From Spirodela intermedia (taxonomy: Eukaryota > Streptophyta > Magnoliopsida > Alismatales > Araceae): DNA of 64,000 bases. The stretch is from positions 3,754,035-3,818,034 of the forward strand of contig LR746272.1 of assembly GCA_902729315.2 (NCBI GenBank), read 5' to 3'. Made by a program: the position numbers and the translations under genes. Below the pieces are notes generated by a model. That model ran no database searches. It was not told where the DNA came from and was given only the letters and a program-made list of their open reading frames with translations. Within the stretch, counting starts at the first letter, position 1. Each line of letters starts with the position of its first letter. Of this stretch, positions 1-12,327 are shown one piece after another.

Positions 1-182
1 TTTCCCTTTCACTCCCCTGTTTTCTGGATTTCCTTTCGGCGGCATCAGATTTCCAGAGAGAAGCCGTCTTTTCTGACGAATTCCGCTTGAATTCTGCACG
101 GACGGCACTGTATGATCGATCCTCCGGGACAGTCAACAGCCTGCGAAAAGTCACCACACAATATCCCGATTTTTCTGGTCTA

Positions 183-226
<44 letters not shown>

Positions 227-311
227 TCTGGAGCTTGCCAAATGGTTTGACTCTAGATTGTGCTCCCATGATGTCTTAGGCAAGATCTTATCAACAATCC
301 CGAGACACATC

Positions 312-355
<44 letters not shown>

Positions 356-2240
356 TTATCCTAGATCTCGTAGCTTTTTTCTGCGGTCAATTTATCCCAT
401 CTCGGATGCCCAAATGGCCCTTCTGCCGACTGCTTCCGTTGCTGTCACTTGCCCCCCAAGTTGCCCATTCCTGGACCACAAAGACCCGGCCTTTCTCGCC
501 CGCCACTCGTTCTCCTCTCCCCACTCCCCCCCCCTTCTTTCCTCTTCTCTCTCTTATCCCCCCCCCTCCCTTCCAGAAGACAAGTGCAAAATAAATCACT
601 CTCTTCCCACCTTTTGAATACCTCCCAACCTAGTTTCTCTCTCTCTCTCTCTACCCCTATCGGAGCCTGGTTTGAAGCCCATTTTCTGGGCTTTGCTCTG
701 AGCCTCTACACGTGGTGGTTTTGGAGCTAGAGAGAGAGAGAGAGTTGACTTTGGTCTGTAAGATGCAAATGAAATGGCTGTTCGGGAATTTAAAAAGGAA
801 AAGCCGAGTTTGGGCATGGGGAGAAACAATCTCATATTTTTTGAGGCAGAATGTCACACTAGGATTCAGGAGCCAAACCGCCACCCAGAGAAGAGTCGAG
901 AGTCTGTTCATGAAGCCTGCCAAAACCATGATCCCACACTTTATATGATATGACTCCATAATCTTAGCTCAAACTTGAACGAGTAAATTTTCGTACATGT
1001 GCTAATAAAATAAATAAATAAACAAACAAATACAGAGGATAGATGCTTCGTCTATCGAACCCAACAGTTCATTGATCACCAGATTAGCTACTTTCCAAGC
1101 AGATCATCTGATCATGAAAACATCCTGATGCCTGATGGTGTACATATCTGGTCCTTCAGCAGGTTTTCCCACCTGGTCCTTTCAGGGTAGGAAAAGTCAA
1201 CCCATCTGGTCCTTTAGCAGTTTTCCTCAAGCTTCCTAATTAACAGGGCATGCATAACTGTTCTATAAATCTGATATTAATTATTAACCACAAAAATTCA
1301 GATTAATTCTGCAGTCCTAACACTCAATCAAGAAAAGGGTGAATGGCGGGGATGGCTGATACCGAGAGAAGATAATCTGCACCATCGAATGCTCCTGATC
1401 GAAGATCTGGAGAAGACAAGCATTGAGAATCAAACCCTCCCTTTAAACCCTCGACTGTTCTTGATCAGATCTGGCTCACCAAGCATCCTCCCTCCGGGGA
1501 ACACAACATATGATATTTGATGGGCCTTTAGAGTTTCAAGCAAATGCTGATCATGGTTGGTTTTGGTATATGAGATCACATACATCTGTATTTATAAATA
1601 TGGGTGTTGTGGGTTCCGCTGAACAAAATCTCAGGAACTTCATCACCAGGAGACTCCTGATTCCATCAGTTAGTATTGCCTTCCTGTCGTTTTTGACAAC
1701 TTTGGTGTCCTCTCTTCACCCTCAAGCTCCCACCTGAGGGAAAAAAGATGCAGCATGCGAAGTTTCTTCCCTTCTCCTTTCCACAGCAAGCTTCGATGTG
1801 CCAAACTACATCTTCACTAGCAGCAATGGTGACAAGGGCTCAAGAAGCAGTTCCGATTAAAAGAAAACGTCCGACGATGAATAAGAACAGAATAAAATGA
1901 AAATTAGAGCAAACATAAGAAATGCTGGAGCATCTGCCACCGGATGGATGGATGATAAACATTGAGCCTGTCATCGTAGATATAGGCACTCAGAGACAGA
2001 CGAGTATCGATACCAAAATCCACAAGTTTTACAGGAAAATTTTTTTGCCTATGACTGCATCGAAGCATAGACTGCAAAAATAGCTGTCGATCTGAGCACC
2101 AAATGCCTCTTTGCTAATGAAAGAAAATCACGTAGTAGAAACCCTCGAGGCGAAAAGCCCAGGTTGAACCAGTGAAAGAGACGATACAGTGACTGGCGTG
2201 CAAGCTGAATCAGCCGTCTGTGATTGCATTCTAACACCTC
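1..2240. other. Gene-free stretch left of cofactor C
   Basis: No open reading frame here resembles a known protein. The stretch holds two long GA dinucleotide tracts (185-222 and 315-353), pyrimidine-rich DNA at 500-660, and an imperfect repeat of the phrase CTGGTCCTTTCAG around 1147-1220. Its right end (about 2000-2240) should contain the 3' UTR of the minus-strand cofactor C gene. The left edge might be the leader or promoter of a gene outside the window; that is a guess. Confidence 0.5.
185..353. repeat. Two long GA microsatellites
   Basis: Uninterrupted GA tracts of about 38 and 39 bases lie at 185-222 and 315-353, separated by about 90 bp of ordinary sequence. Any translation through them gives Arg-Glu repeats and is not a gene. 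GA tracts are known targets of plant BBR/BPC proteins; such a role here is only possible. Confidence 0.9.
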
Positions 2241-3368
2241 CTACTGGACTGAGTTTTCCATCTCTGAGATGTCAACCAGGCACCGGCGCTCCTCCTCGGG
2301 CAGGACACACCAATTTGGGGATTGGATTGCCCGAAGCCATCGGAAATCATCTACATTCGCCCAGTTTCCAGTCTCCTCCGCGAGACCAGAATCTTTGAGC
2401 TCTCCTTCAAGCCCTTCATAGGTCAACATGTAGGGCGCAAATCTGACGCTACTGCTGTCCTCGATGATAGGCCGACTGCGGACCCGGAGGTAGAAATCCG
2501 TCGCCCTGGCCTGGTGGATGCGGATCTGATGAGAGGCCAGCATGAAGACGCAGCCCTCCACCTCTTCAATGAGAACGGAGCCCAGAACAGGGCCAACAAA
2601 AACATGGCAGTTCTTGAGCCTGTGTATGAATAGAGCTCGGCATTTCCCTCTGATGTAGAATCGACAAGAAGAAAGATCACAGAGGGAGAAATCCCCTTCT
2701 CCCTCTCGCGTTCCTTCCTCCGCGACTCTGAAATCCTTCACTATGACAGACCCTTCTCGATTTCTGAACTCTGTCGGGGAATCCCGGACTTGTATTTGCA
2801 ATCTGTCGCTCGCGATCGAATCGGAGACATCTGGAACGCTCGCATCCTCTACTCTTCTCGCCTGCGAATGGATTGGATTCTTCTTCTCTGAGGGCTTGTT
2901 CCTGAACGCGAACCTCTTCCTCGGCGCCAGCGCCGCGCTCGCCTTCTCCAGGGATTCCTTGAGGTCGGAGATAGCTTTCAGCGCCGTCCGCACTTCGTAC
3001 GACGGGAGAAAGTAAGAGTTCTCCGCGACGAGCTTCTCGAGATCGGAGATAGCTGCGGAGATGCCCTCGAGGTACTCTTTTGAGCCGGAGCCTGTAGATA
3101 CCCCTCTCTGCTCGTGATCGAGGAGGCAGCGCTCAATGTCGGCCTCTACGGAGCGCCTGGATTCGGAGAACCGGTCGAGGAAGGAACTGACAGACTCGAA
3201 GGCGGGAGCAGCGGCGGCAGCGGCAGTGGCGGCGGCACGCTTGGAGGAGCGGTGGGAGAGGCGCTCAAGAATGGCAGCGTGCTTCCTCTGTGTGGCCGCT
3301 GGATCTGCGTTCGTTCCGGGACCGGGTCCAGCAGACCTCTGCTCCGTCACCAAATGATCCTCCTCCAT
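2241..3368 (-). CDS. TBCC: Tubulin-folding cofactor C (TBCC, PORCINO-type)
   Basis: Single-exon gene of 375 residues. Cofactor C joins the cofactor D/E-tubulin complex and stimulates GTP hydrolysis by beta-tubulin, releasing assembly-competent alpha/beta dimers in the cytosol; Arabidopsis PORCINO is the equivalent. The N-terminal third is helical and charged, with an alanine run near residue 45-53. A linker rich in Ser, Arg and Glu follows. The C-terminal part (about 220-335) has the repeating short beta-strand pattern of the C-CAP/cofactor C fold. The segment HQIRIHQA carries the Q-x-R-x-H signature whose Arg is the GTPase-activating arginine finger in this family. The start is the ATG at 3366-3368, giving an N-terminus like plant homologues. 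It diverges from the DTM1 gene at 4242. The length is normal for the family and the frame is intact. Confidence 0.93.
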   Translation of the reverse strand: MEEDHLVTEQRSAGPGPGTNADPAATQRKHAAILERLSHRSSKRAAATAAAAAAPAFESVSSFLDRFSESRRSVEADIERCLLDHEQRGVSTGSGSKEYLEGISAAISDLEKLVAENSYFLPSYEVRTALKAISDLKESLEKASAALAPRKRFAFRNKPSEKKNPIHSQARRVEDASVPDVSDSIASDRLQIQVRDSPTEFRNREGSVIVKDFRVAEEGTREGEGDFSLCDLSSCRFYIRGKCRALFIHRLKNCHVFVGPVLGSVLIEEVEGCVFMLASHQIRIHQARATDFYLRVRSRPIIEDSSSVRFAPYMLTYEGLEGELKDSGLAEETGNWANVDDFRWLRAIQSPNWCVLPEEERRCLVDISEMENSVQ

Positions 3369-3561
3369 TTCTCTGCTGCGATCGAAGAAGAGAGAGAGAG
3401 AGAGGGGAACAAACAGCAGCTTCTGGTGCCCGCCGCCGCCGCCGCCCCCGCGCTGAAATTCCCGATGCCAGGAATAAAATGACCGTTTGTGACAACGTAA
3501 CTTACCAGTGGCTCAGATGGCAGAAGATGTAATTAATTCCACAAGGGGTTTATTTAAAGTA

Positions 3562-3704
3562 GGCCCATGTACGGCCCAAGCCGGCACAAAAAAAATTATT
3601 CTGAGCTTTTTTCGAAACTTCCGCCTTCAAGCGATGGCCCATAAATAAAAGCACGAAACCCAATGTGGGCTTTAGTGGGCCCAATAATGTCGCATATCGG
3701 CCCA
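3562..3704. promoter_or_regulatory. Cluster of site II (GGCCCA/TGGGCC) elements in a divergent promoter
   Basis: At least six copies of GGCCCA or its complement lie at 3562, 3573, 3636, 3666 (variant TGGGCT), 3676 (TGGGCCCA) and 3699. Site II elements bind TCP factors in promoters of plant housekeeping and growth genes. They sit between the starts of TBCC (minus) and DTM1 (plus), nearer TBCC. A TATTTAA box candidate for DTM1 is at 3904-3910. Confidence 0.6.
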
Positions 3705-3978
3705 ATAACATATTGCACTATTGACTACTTACTCTGAGACGATATGTTGACCGCCCAGCTGCCAGTAGGCCCCAACTTGGTTAACCATCCAACTGTTCCC
3801 CCTCCCCCACCCGGTTGGTGGGAAAGTAACTTTAAAACATTTAGAAAATATATTTAAATCGGGAAAAAAATTTGGAGGGCGACAACAGGCAAAAGTCGCA
3901 CACTATTTAAGGCGGTCTCGTTTCAGACATTAAATTCAGGCCACGTCGTTTGAGAAGACCACCCTCTGCGCCACCCGC

Positions 3979-3979
<1 letters not shown>

Positions 3980-4022
<43 letters not shown>
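3980..4022. repeat. 43-base poly-C run
   Basis: An unbroken run of C on the plus strand, G on the minus strand, about 220 bp upstream of the DTM1 start codon. It is flanked by further C-rich sequence. Such a run could form an i-motif or G-quadruplex. Its exact length may be unreliable, because long homopolymers are hard to sequence and assemble. Confidence 0.9.
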
Positions 4023-4023
<1 letters not shown>

Positions 4024-4241
4024 CTCCTCCTCCTCCGGAGAGAGGCGAGAGACAGGAGGTCAAGTAGGTGGGGAGGTTCGAAGTTGGAGTTGGGTGCTTT
4101 AAGAGTACATGCGCCTGTTGGGGGGACCCTCACGCTGTCCTCGTGCCGCCGTCGCAGTTCTGCTTATTCGGCCCGACCCTGCTTAGGGTGGTAGTGGTCT
4201 TACTCTAGGGTTAGTGTGGCGGGGAACTGCAGGTGGGAAGG

Positions 4242-6360
4242 ATGAGGAGAGAGGAAGTTCTAAGGACGAGCCTGGTGAGCCTGGGAGCGGCGGTTTTCCT
4301 GGTGGGGCTCTGCACCTTCTCCTTCAAGAAGATGATCGCCACGTACATTTTCGGCATCCTCGCCGTCTGCGGCATCCTGCTTCCAGACTGGGAGTTCTTC
4401 GACCGCGACTTCTCTCAGTGGTTCACCCCCATGCCCGCCGACTGCCACACCGGCGCTGCTGGCCCTTTCGATCAGACCTCCAGGTTCGGAAGATCTCCGA
4501 TCCTCTTCACCATTTTTGTCTTCGGATAACTGTGATACGACTGGATTGGGGATGATAAGTCCATCTAGGGTACGAGGAATTATATCAGAAAAATTAGAAT
4601 TACGCCGTCAAATTTTGAACATTCATCCGGTGGCATGAATCCAAGTCTGGGATGAACTTGGTAGGCTGCGTTTTTCTTTGAATCTTTTGGCACCCGACTG
4701 TGGAGAAAGATTCTAATCTCACCCAATCAGATGCAAGTCTTTTTTGAGCATGGACTTATGCCGATTAGCTGAAGTTAATGAACCTAGCGACTGATAGAAT
4801 CTGAGACCATTTCATCGTTCCTTGATTTATTATTCATCGATTGAATATGAAGGTTCATCAACATGTACATTTATGCGTGGAGATATATATAGAAATAATT
4901 TTCAGTGTAGATGAAGATTTCTAGGCATATGACTTAACTTCAGGAGTAATATCTAACCCTCAGCATCTCTCTCTCTCTCGCTTTCACCTTTTAATGCAAT
5001 AGTAATGGTTCACGTCAATGTCCTGTAGTAGCTAATCTGTTGGTTCCATGTGACGAATGGGCATGCGACTTTAATCACGCAGAGATGTCACAGGTTCTTT
5101 CTATTTTTTTCTACTGTGAGGAGTATTTCTATGAAGAATACTAAATTGGTAAAGCACAGGTTCACTGTGAACCCGATGCTTTACCGTCTTATTCATTAGT
5201 ATTAAATCGAACTTATTTTTCAATTCTTCTCACTTTCTGGTGAGATGGGCATCAGCAATTTGATTTTTTGGCGATGCACTAAAATCCAGAACCACCACAA
5301 ACCAGAAGGCTTCTGAACCGAAGGAGAATCTCCTTGTGCAGAGCCCCTCTCTATGCCCAGTGGTTTCCAGGCTCCTTTTGGTTTTGGATCGAACTCCTTC
5401 TGAAGGCTTCTTCCTCTCAGCTCTGCAGCTGGAGTCCGCCGTGTGTTCATACAGCTTGTGTGCGATTTCTCAAAGGACCACTTTGATTGATTCCTTCTGC
5501 CAATCCCCCCTCAAATATTTGACCATGAGATTATTTCACTGGGTGTGCCTAAAACATGTACCCCTCTGGAACTCACCGGCCGTCTATTTTGCCTCACAAA
5601 CCTGCAACCCTTTGGGCCTTTAGGTTGAGCAGATCATCTTAACAAGCATGTTTCTTCATTAGAAAAGTGAAGTGATTATGCATGATGATTATGGAGAGAG
5701 AAAGTGCTGCTGGAAGGATATGGGCATCAGACTGAAGTCAAGTTTGACCTACGCCCATGTGGGGTCAGGACTGAAGTCAGGTTTGCTGGAAGTGATCTCC
5801 TATTGTCTTAGATAGGGAGGCACGGTCTGACCGAAGTCAGGTTTGACCTACGCCCATCTGGGGTCTGACCAATATTTGGCCTGGGTCAATGAGAGCACAA
5901 GTAAATCTAGGAGAAAGGCTACACCAGATGCCCTTATTTCCCATTCACAGAAGAACATTCCCAGCCAGCGTCTACATCAACCACCGAAGATTTCTGGCGC
6001 TCATCTCTGGCATTTCATGATTGATGCGATTCACTTGCATTTATTCAATAAAAATGTGGTAGCATATTTGTAGCTCTCCTGAATAGGATCCATGGCAACC
6101 CGAAAGTCGGAATCTTGATCATCTGGGTATGCATCCAACACGTTTACTTATATGTCTCTTCTACTGTTCTTCTTGATGCTCGCCGGCGGCTTCAAGGTAT
6201 TTATTTAGGTCAAAGTATTGGCATATTGATTCATGGTGATCTTGATATTTCCTTCACCGGGTCTCTCTGCAGATTCAGGTTTTACCCTCTGAGGGTGGCC
6301 CTGCTCGCGGCCGTCTACAGCTTCGGCCTGTACAAGTGGTGGGTGTTCATGTCCAGCTAG
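4242..6360 (+). CDS. DTM1: Signal peptidase complex-like protein DTM1
   Basis: Two coding exons, 4242-4483 and 6273-6360, joined across a 1789 bp GT-AG intron (CCAG|GTTCGG ... TGCAG|ATTCAG), give 109 residues. The family resembles the SPC12 subunit of signal peptidase. Rice DTM1 is an ER membrane protein needed for tapetum degeneration and pollen mother cell meiosis. Visible features are a first hydrophobic segment (about residues 9-45), the conserved block LLPDWEFFDRDFSQW, a variable loop, and a second membrane segment ending FGLYKWWVFMSS, which matches the plant family C-terminus. The ATG at 4242 is the first in frame; a GTG three codons upstream is not a credible start. The intron contains repeated GTTTGACCTACGCCC segments. 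The neighbour on the right, BTL3, is convergent. Whether the meiotic role is conserved here cannot be read from sequence. Confidence 0.9.
5731..5867. repeat. Intronic direct repeat in DTM1
   Basis: Two copies of about 38 bp containing GAAGTCA(A/G)GTTTGACC followed by TACGCCCAT(G/C)TGGGGTC lie near 5731-5768 and 5828-5866. A half copy (CTGAAGTCAGGTTTGC) lies between them at about 5771. They sit inside the DTM1 intron and look like a small tandem duplication; no gene is involved. Confidence 0.7.
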
Positions 6361-6615
6361 GAGGGGGCGGCATGAGACCTTATTGTTTCTGAAAATTGGG
6401 AACTCGTGATTTCGAGCTCCCCAACCATGGGTTAAAAATAATAATAACAATAAGCAAGTAGAGAAACTCCCATGGTTGCTCCCTTCCTTGCAGGCGGGGG
6501 GAAGCATTTTGTGATTGCGCGTCTCTCCAATTGTAGTGGGCCTCTAATGCCCCTCCGTCCTATACTTATTAATGATTATTGTTGTCTTTATTCCATAGTG
6601 ATCAGTCAGTCCCAA

Positions 6616-6663
<48 letters not shown>

Positions 6664-7023
6664 CACCACCCACAGTCCACTGCAGTCACTGCGAGAGACT
6701 CCAGAACATGCGCGGATTAAAGTCTGCGGAGTCGATTATACGGGGGATACTCTGAAACGAGTAGAACTGAAGAAGACTAAGAGAAAGGAACCCAAAGGAG
6801 AAGGGGGGGGGGGAGGGGAATTGAGCCAGCAAAAAAGAGGTGAGGGGAGGTGTAGAACTCGTCACTGGGTTCTCCCAATTTCCTCTCTCTTCCTGAAAGA
6901 AAAAAAAATAGGGAGAAAAAATGGTTAAATAAAATGACCTTTGGGTAAGTTCAAGGGTCTTGGCAGAGGTCCGGAGTGGGACCGGAGATCCATCCTCGAC
7001 AGCCCAACCGCAAAATCAGTAGA
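6361..7023. other. Convergent 3' intergenic region with CT tract
   Basis: The region between the ends of DTM1 (plus) and BTL3 (minus) should hold both 3' UTRs. A CT tract of about 42 bases is at 6619-6660, and a G-rich stretch lies at 6801-6860. I see no additional coding sequence. Confidence 0.6.
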
Positions 7024-10000
7024 TCAATTCACTTTGAGGACGATCTTCATGAACTCATACACAAAGTAGCTGATGGCCGCAGATGGCAGAACCTGCGAGA
7101 GAGAGAGAGAGTGTGTGTGTGATGAGAAGCTGCAGATGGGTATTAACAGCAAGGTATGAGGCAGAAAGGAAATTTTTCATTAACGAGATTTCTTGGTGAT
7201 CGTAGGATGGAGAAGGAGAACGCCAGTTGGTCAAAAAAAAATAAAAAAAAACTAGAGCTGAAAACACTCACAATGAAGTCAAGATATGAGCATGAGCCAT
7301 GACCCCCACTTTCATTTCAGTGAAATAGAGAAGGAACTCAGTCCCCTCCCCTTTTTCCATATCCGAACTAGTAGTAGAAGACTACCTCCTTGGTCTAGGA
7401 TTTCCAGACAGAGAGAGAGAGAGAGAGAGAGAGATGGGGGGGCATCCCACATCCCCCTCAAACCAGGCTTTCCATGACCGATTCATATCGAAATTGGGCG
7501 ATCCAGAGAGTGAATGAACAAGTTCCAATTTACCCCCTTGAAGCTAAATTCATAACCATAAATAAAATCCACTAGAAACCCCTAAAAACAGTGTTTGCAT
7601 CTCAAATTCTTTTTCAAGAAAATATCCGTCCCCAGCACTATGTTGCTAAACTAGATGAAGGTAAAGAACATTGCATAGAAAAAACAACCGAGTAAAAGAA
7701 AAATCCGCAAATCAAGATACTACCTTAAAGGCAAAAGAAATCTCTACTTCTGTTCATGATCACAGAGAAAGTAACCACAGACGTGATATAAAAGAAGTGG
7801 AGGATCGAAGAAAAGCAGGATACCTGCAGCAAGCTGGGAATCAACCCAGCATAGAGTGCGGGGACGCCACCCTGCTCGACGATCTTCGCACATGTGGCAA
7901 AGGCATTGAGTTTCGTCGCCTGGACCTGCATCTGCAGGTGCCTCCTGACCACCTCAAAAGGGTAGGTGGCAGCCTCAGCACAGCAGCCGGCAATGGCGCC
8001 ATAAAGGAGCGTCCGCACAGTCCCCAGCTCCAACTGGTCCAGCGCATTCAGCTCCTCCCCTTCCCGGTCCTTCATCGAAGACAGCCTCTTCATCCCTTCG
8101 GGGGAGTGCAGGTATGTCGACTTTAGTATGTCGTAGACCCCGTAGAAGACAGCCCCGGATGGAGCCATGCTGATGATGGAGGGCACCAAGCCCTTGTAGA
8201 GAGAGAAGAACCCCTCGGTCTGGACCATGTGGCAGAAAACACCGACCACCCCTCCCAGAGCCTCGCCTCCAGGTGCCACCATCTTTGTTCGAATCTGAGT
8301 TGACGCTCCAAATTGATTTTGAATGACAAAACAAAAATATGAGAATAAGAGCTAAAAGTGCAGGATGAGGATGAATGATGAAACTCAACGAGTAAATTTA
8401 TTGAGGACAGAGAGAGGGGGTTGTATGATCGACGAATATGGCATGTCATGTCTACAGGAGTACGAAAACAGAGAGAGACAGAGAGACAGAGAGAGAGACC
8501 ATTAATTTGACCAAGTCCAGTGGTATTAGTCTAAATGCGGAAACTAAAGAGCATTCTGTCTCAACAGACACCACTCCGGCAATCAAACCACGAGACTCGA
8601 AGTACCAAACCAAATGAATGGCACATAAATCTATTCTAAATTGTGATTCATCCAGAATTCTGATGTATAAGAAATTCAGATTCAGGCGTGCCAATGATCA
8701 GGGAACATGATTTAATCTAAAATGCATGGAATAGAAAAAAATTCGTAGGGATCCATCAAATACATTCGATCAGAATATTCAGAGGTCGTATATTTTCCTC
8801 AATGTAAAACCAACGCTGCAACGCCAACTTTAAACCACACAATAAAGATCAGGAAGGAGTTAAGTGAGAAAAACAAGATCTGGGTCCGTAGGCTGAACAT
8901 GTGACAGCCAAAAAGAATAATCAGCATTTTCTAATGTCCAAAGAGTTATCAGATCTAAAGAGACAAAGTACCGTGTCCATTGGTATGCATAGTATGGTAG
9001 CTGTAATGCCCGCTGCAGCACCAGCAACAAAACGCTCAAAGTTTGTGGCTTCTTCATTCCCAGACATTTTAAGGAGACGTTTCCTATACGTGTCATATGC
9101 ATAGAAATTAACTGCCTTGAATGGTGCGGTGCGAAGAATGTTCACGAAATTCCCTTTCCAAAAGCCCCTGAGACCCTGAGAAGTTGCAATAGTCTTGATG
9201 AGATCAAATAAATTCCTTTGCTCGCCACGAACTATATACTCCAGCTTAAGCCTCTCGAGAGGTGCAACGAACGTTCTGAAAGAGCAATGACACGTTTCAG
9301 AAGAAATGAACCATACGTGTCGAGCAAAAAAAGTAAGTGATTTATCAGACTTCATTTCAGCAAAATTTCTCATCGTCAAAAAGTTAAAATAAATAACGAG
9401 GACTTCAAAAGAAGTAACGACCGCCTTGAAATAGTCTCATACATAGACAGACATGAAAAATAAATAATTACATGCATATCTACATGTTCTCATTCTAGAA
9501 TAAATTACATCAAATCATGGGCACGGTTACTAATATGCACCTCTTCATGATTGAGACAGAGATCCAATTATTATTAGTTGGACATCTACGACACATTTGA
9601 AAACCAACAGGAGACTGGATCCGCTAGGAGTTCATTCAGTTCGTCCCATAGGAACGATTTTATGATCAGTGGAATATTAGGGCCAAGGTAATGCCAGGGC
9701 TTTAATAAAGTGCTTATCATCATCAAACCGAAGTCAGCATCTGATTCGATGACCTGGAGATCCTACAAGAAGACGAGCCAAATCCCCTGGAAGTGACAGG
9801 TTTAGCCAATAGCTTGCGGATCACCATCCTTTGTGTCCATGAGGTCCTTTATCTACTAAGATACACTAAAGTGACACAATAAGGACTCTAATTGATGGAT
9901 CTCCTTGACTCCACGCCAACCTCTCCATAAATATCGTTATGTAGTAATTGCAAAAGAAGAAAAAACCCTGATTCCTTAAACAAAAATCAGAAAAAAAAAA

Positions 10001-11913
10001 CCGCAGTAAAGAGAAAAGTTGTTGAAGCTAAATAAAAGAGAATTAAGAAACTGAAAGTTAACAGTGAATGTCAAGATTCTTATGACTGAAAGTTGATAGG
10101 GAGGCATTAGGTCTAACTAATAGACGACAAGGTCACATCAAGCAGATTAAAAAAAGCGAAAAATTATCGTAGAACTCTAAACCTGCATTCTTTAATTACT
10201 TGTTAATAAAATAATGTCATCAAATGAAGAGATTGTAACATAGAATAGGGGAGAAAAAAATTATATATCGATGGAGAAGGAGACAAAGTCCAGAGTTCAA
10301 CTTCTGCAGGGAGCCTTGACAGCATTCCAAAACCTTAAAAGACCTCACAAGCATAGGTCAACAAGCAGGGTGCCAAACCTATTTCCAGAGCCAAATCATC
10401 TTCATAAGTACCCACTGACGATATCATCTGCCTTAAAGAGGGATGTCACTATTTCTTCATGATCAGAAGGCTTAGGCCATGACATCATCATATCTTCTCC
10501 TGCCCGCATGTCAATTTTAAACACACACAGTTTTTCCTCGACACAATTGCCACTGAAATATGCAATTATAGCTTCATAACAGAAAAGCTTCCGTTTCCTA
10601 CTTGATCAAACTCAAACTCACGGTATTCCTTCTGCCGCTTGCCTGCAATACTCAGAAATAATACCCACCAGCTATTTTTTTATTCCTAACGTGTTCCCCT
10701 TTCCTGGATCCCTAGTTTCAGTCTTCAAAAGATGTTCTTCCCCTACAACCAAAGGGGACCAGAACCCACACGGTCCATTCAATTAAATCCCTTCCTTTTT
10801 CTACCCTTTCAGCAGAGCATCCCCACTTATCCTTTAGTGTCCGTTATCATCAGTATGATTACAACACTAGTGGACAGTATAATTTCCCCTTCTGTCCCTT
10901 TGCCCCGAACAACACTTCGTTTTATAGAAATGTTTTCAAACCCCATTTCCATTCTTAACTTTATTGATATTCAATTAGATACAACAGAAAGGAACTAGAT
11001 AATGAGCCTTTCACCAGTTCTCATACATGACATCGGGCTTTTACTCGGCCAAGGCTATTTGTTAGGACAGTAGAGGGTCAGTTGACGCTGGCAGGACAGT
11101 TAACCAATAGAAAACTAAAAACCACAATTTTAGCTGCGCCATTTAAAGCTCATGTAAGCTGTGATCATGCTTCAGACCATACATTTTGACAGTGGAAAAA
11201 AAGTACAGACCGAGAAAATAGCACGAGTGATTAGTATCTGATCTAACTGGTGCGGGTGAATGAAAGGCAAATAGTGATCGGAAAGAAAAGAGAGAATTAA
11301 ATGATAAATTGACAAAAAAAGGTGATGAAGAATTACATAGGAAACTCCGGGTGATAGGAAAAGAAAAAAACACTTAAAACAGAGAAGATTGGTGCAGATA
11401 AAAGAAAAATAATTTGAAAACAATACTCGGTACACGCTCTTACCTCGAGACCATGGCAGAAACGGCACCAGCCCACAGATGCTTGGTTGTGTTCATAGCA
11501 CCGGCCCCGGCCCCCTGGACGACAACCTTCTTCTTCCCCTCTCCCTTCTCCCTGGTTTGATGTTTCTCCTCTGATGCCTCCTCAGAGGAGACGACCTTCT
11601 CCCCATTTGGTTCCAGCAACCCCACCGTGGACTCCCGAACAAACCTCTCCCCCTCTTTAATCGACAAGCTCACCGACAGGAACCCTCCTCCCCCCTTCAC
11701 CCCCCAAATCAGGGCCCTTCCGTTCGAGCAGCACAGCCTGGGAGCCGAGCCCGACGAACGGCGAAAGGAGACCGACGACAGCAATCCCGGCGGCGCCGCC
11801 GGCTCGAGGAACAGCCCCCCGGCGAAGACCACCGCGGCGTCCGGCGCCGCCTCGCCGCCGGCCGGGATCCGACATCGCAGCGAGTCACGGAGCCTCGCTT
11901 CCAGACCCGACAT
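7024..11913 (-). CDS. BTL3: Mitochondrial carrier family adenine nucleotide transporter, BTL3-type
   Basis: Four exons on the minus strand, 11444-11913, 8972-9275, 7824-8294 and 7024-7092, splice in frame to 437 residues with GT-AG borders throughout. This is a solute carrier of the mitochondrial carrier family, very close to Arabidopsis BTL3, annotated as a probable adenine nucleotide transporter of an organelle inner membrane. The three internal repeats each keep the family signature after the odd-numbered helices: PLERLK, PMDTIRTK and PFEVVRR. The second motif is created by the exon 2/exon 3 junction (GAC ACG|ATT CGA ACA), which supports that splice. The first 130 or so residues form a variable, Gly/Ala/Ser-rich N-terminal extension typical of this subgroup. 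The start is the first ATG after an in-frame stop (GTG precedes it). Substrate and organelle are inferred from the family. The 2.2 kb intron 1 is AT-rich and shows no other gene. Confidence 0.92.
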
Positions 11914-12240
11914 CACCTGCTCAAGGAACCTTCTCCGGCGCTCACAGGTTCAGCGACCGGAGGAGGAAGACGACGGCGGCGGAAGCGAGGGCTCCCCTCT
12001 TGTAGGCGGCCATGGCAGCGAGGGCGGAGCTTGTCGGAGAAGGGAGAATGGGATTCTACCGGCGCCGCCCTCCCCCCCACCGGGGGCGAGCTCACGCTCG
12101 TGGTAATTGCGACGGGAACCACCCAGATTCCCTCGCTTCCGTCGCTGCCACTATGTTTTCCACTTCAACAAAAAAAAAATTAAAACTAAAAATTAAATAA
12201 ACCCAAAACAAGGAGCACGCCCATCTCCCCCCGGTTCTAA

Positions 12241-12327
12241 CGTGCGCCGATGGGCGCACGCCGCCACGTGTCCCAATCGTACCTGAGCGATTAGCCCACT
12301 TGAGCCGCCACGCGTACTCCACACGTG
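12241..12327. promoter_or_regulatory. G-boxes and an 8-bp inverted repeat upstream of BTL3
   Basis: CACGTG G-box cores lie at 12265-12270 and 12322-12327, about 350-415 bp upstream of the BTL3 start codon; another is at 12669-12674. G-boxes bind bZIP and bHLH factors. Immediately beside the first, CGTGCGCC (12241-12248) and GGCGCACG (12253-12260) form a perfect inverted repeat with a 4-base loop. A regulatory role is inferred from position only. Confidence 0.45.

Noticed and set aside
87-617. Plus-strand open frame of 176 codons
   Set aside because: It is mostly Arg-Glu repeats from GA tracts and resembles no protein.
11627-12106. Plus-strand frame of 159 codons opposite BTL3 exon 1
   Set aside because: It is antisense to the N-terminal extension of BTL3 and has no family resemblance.
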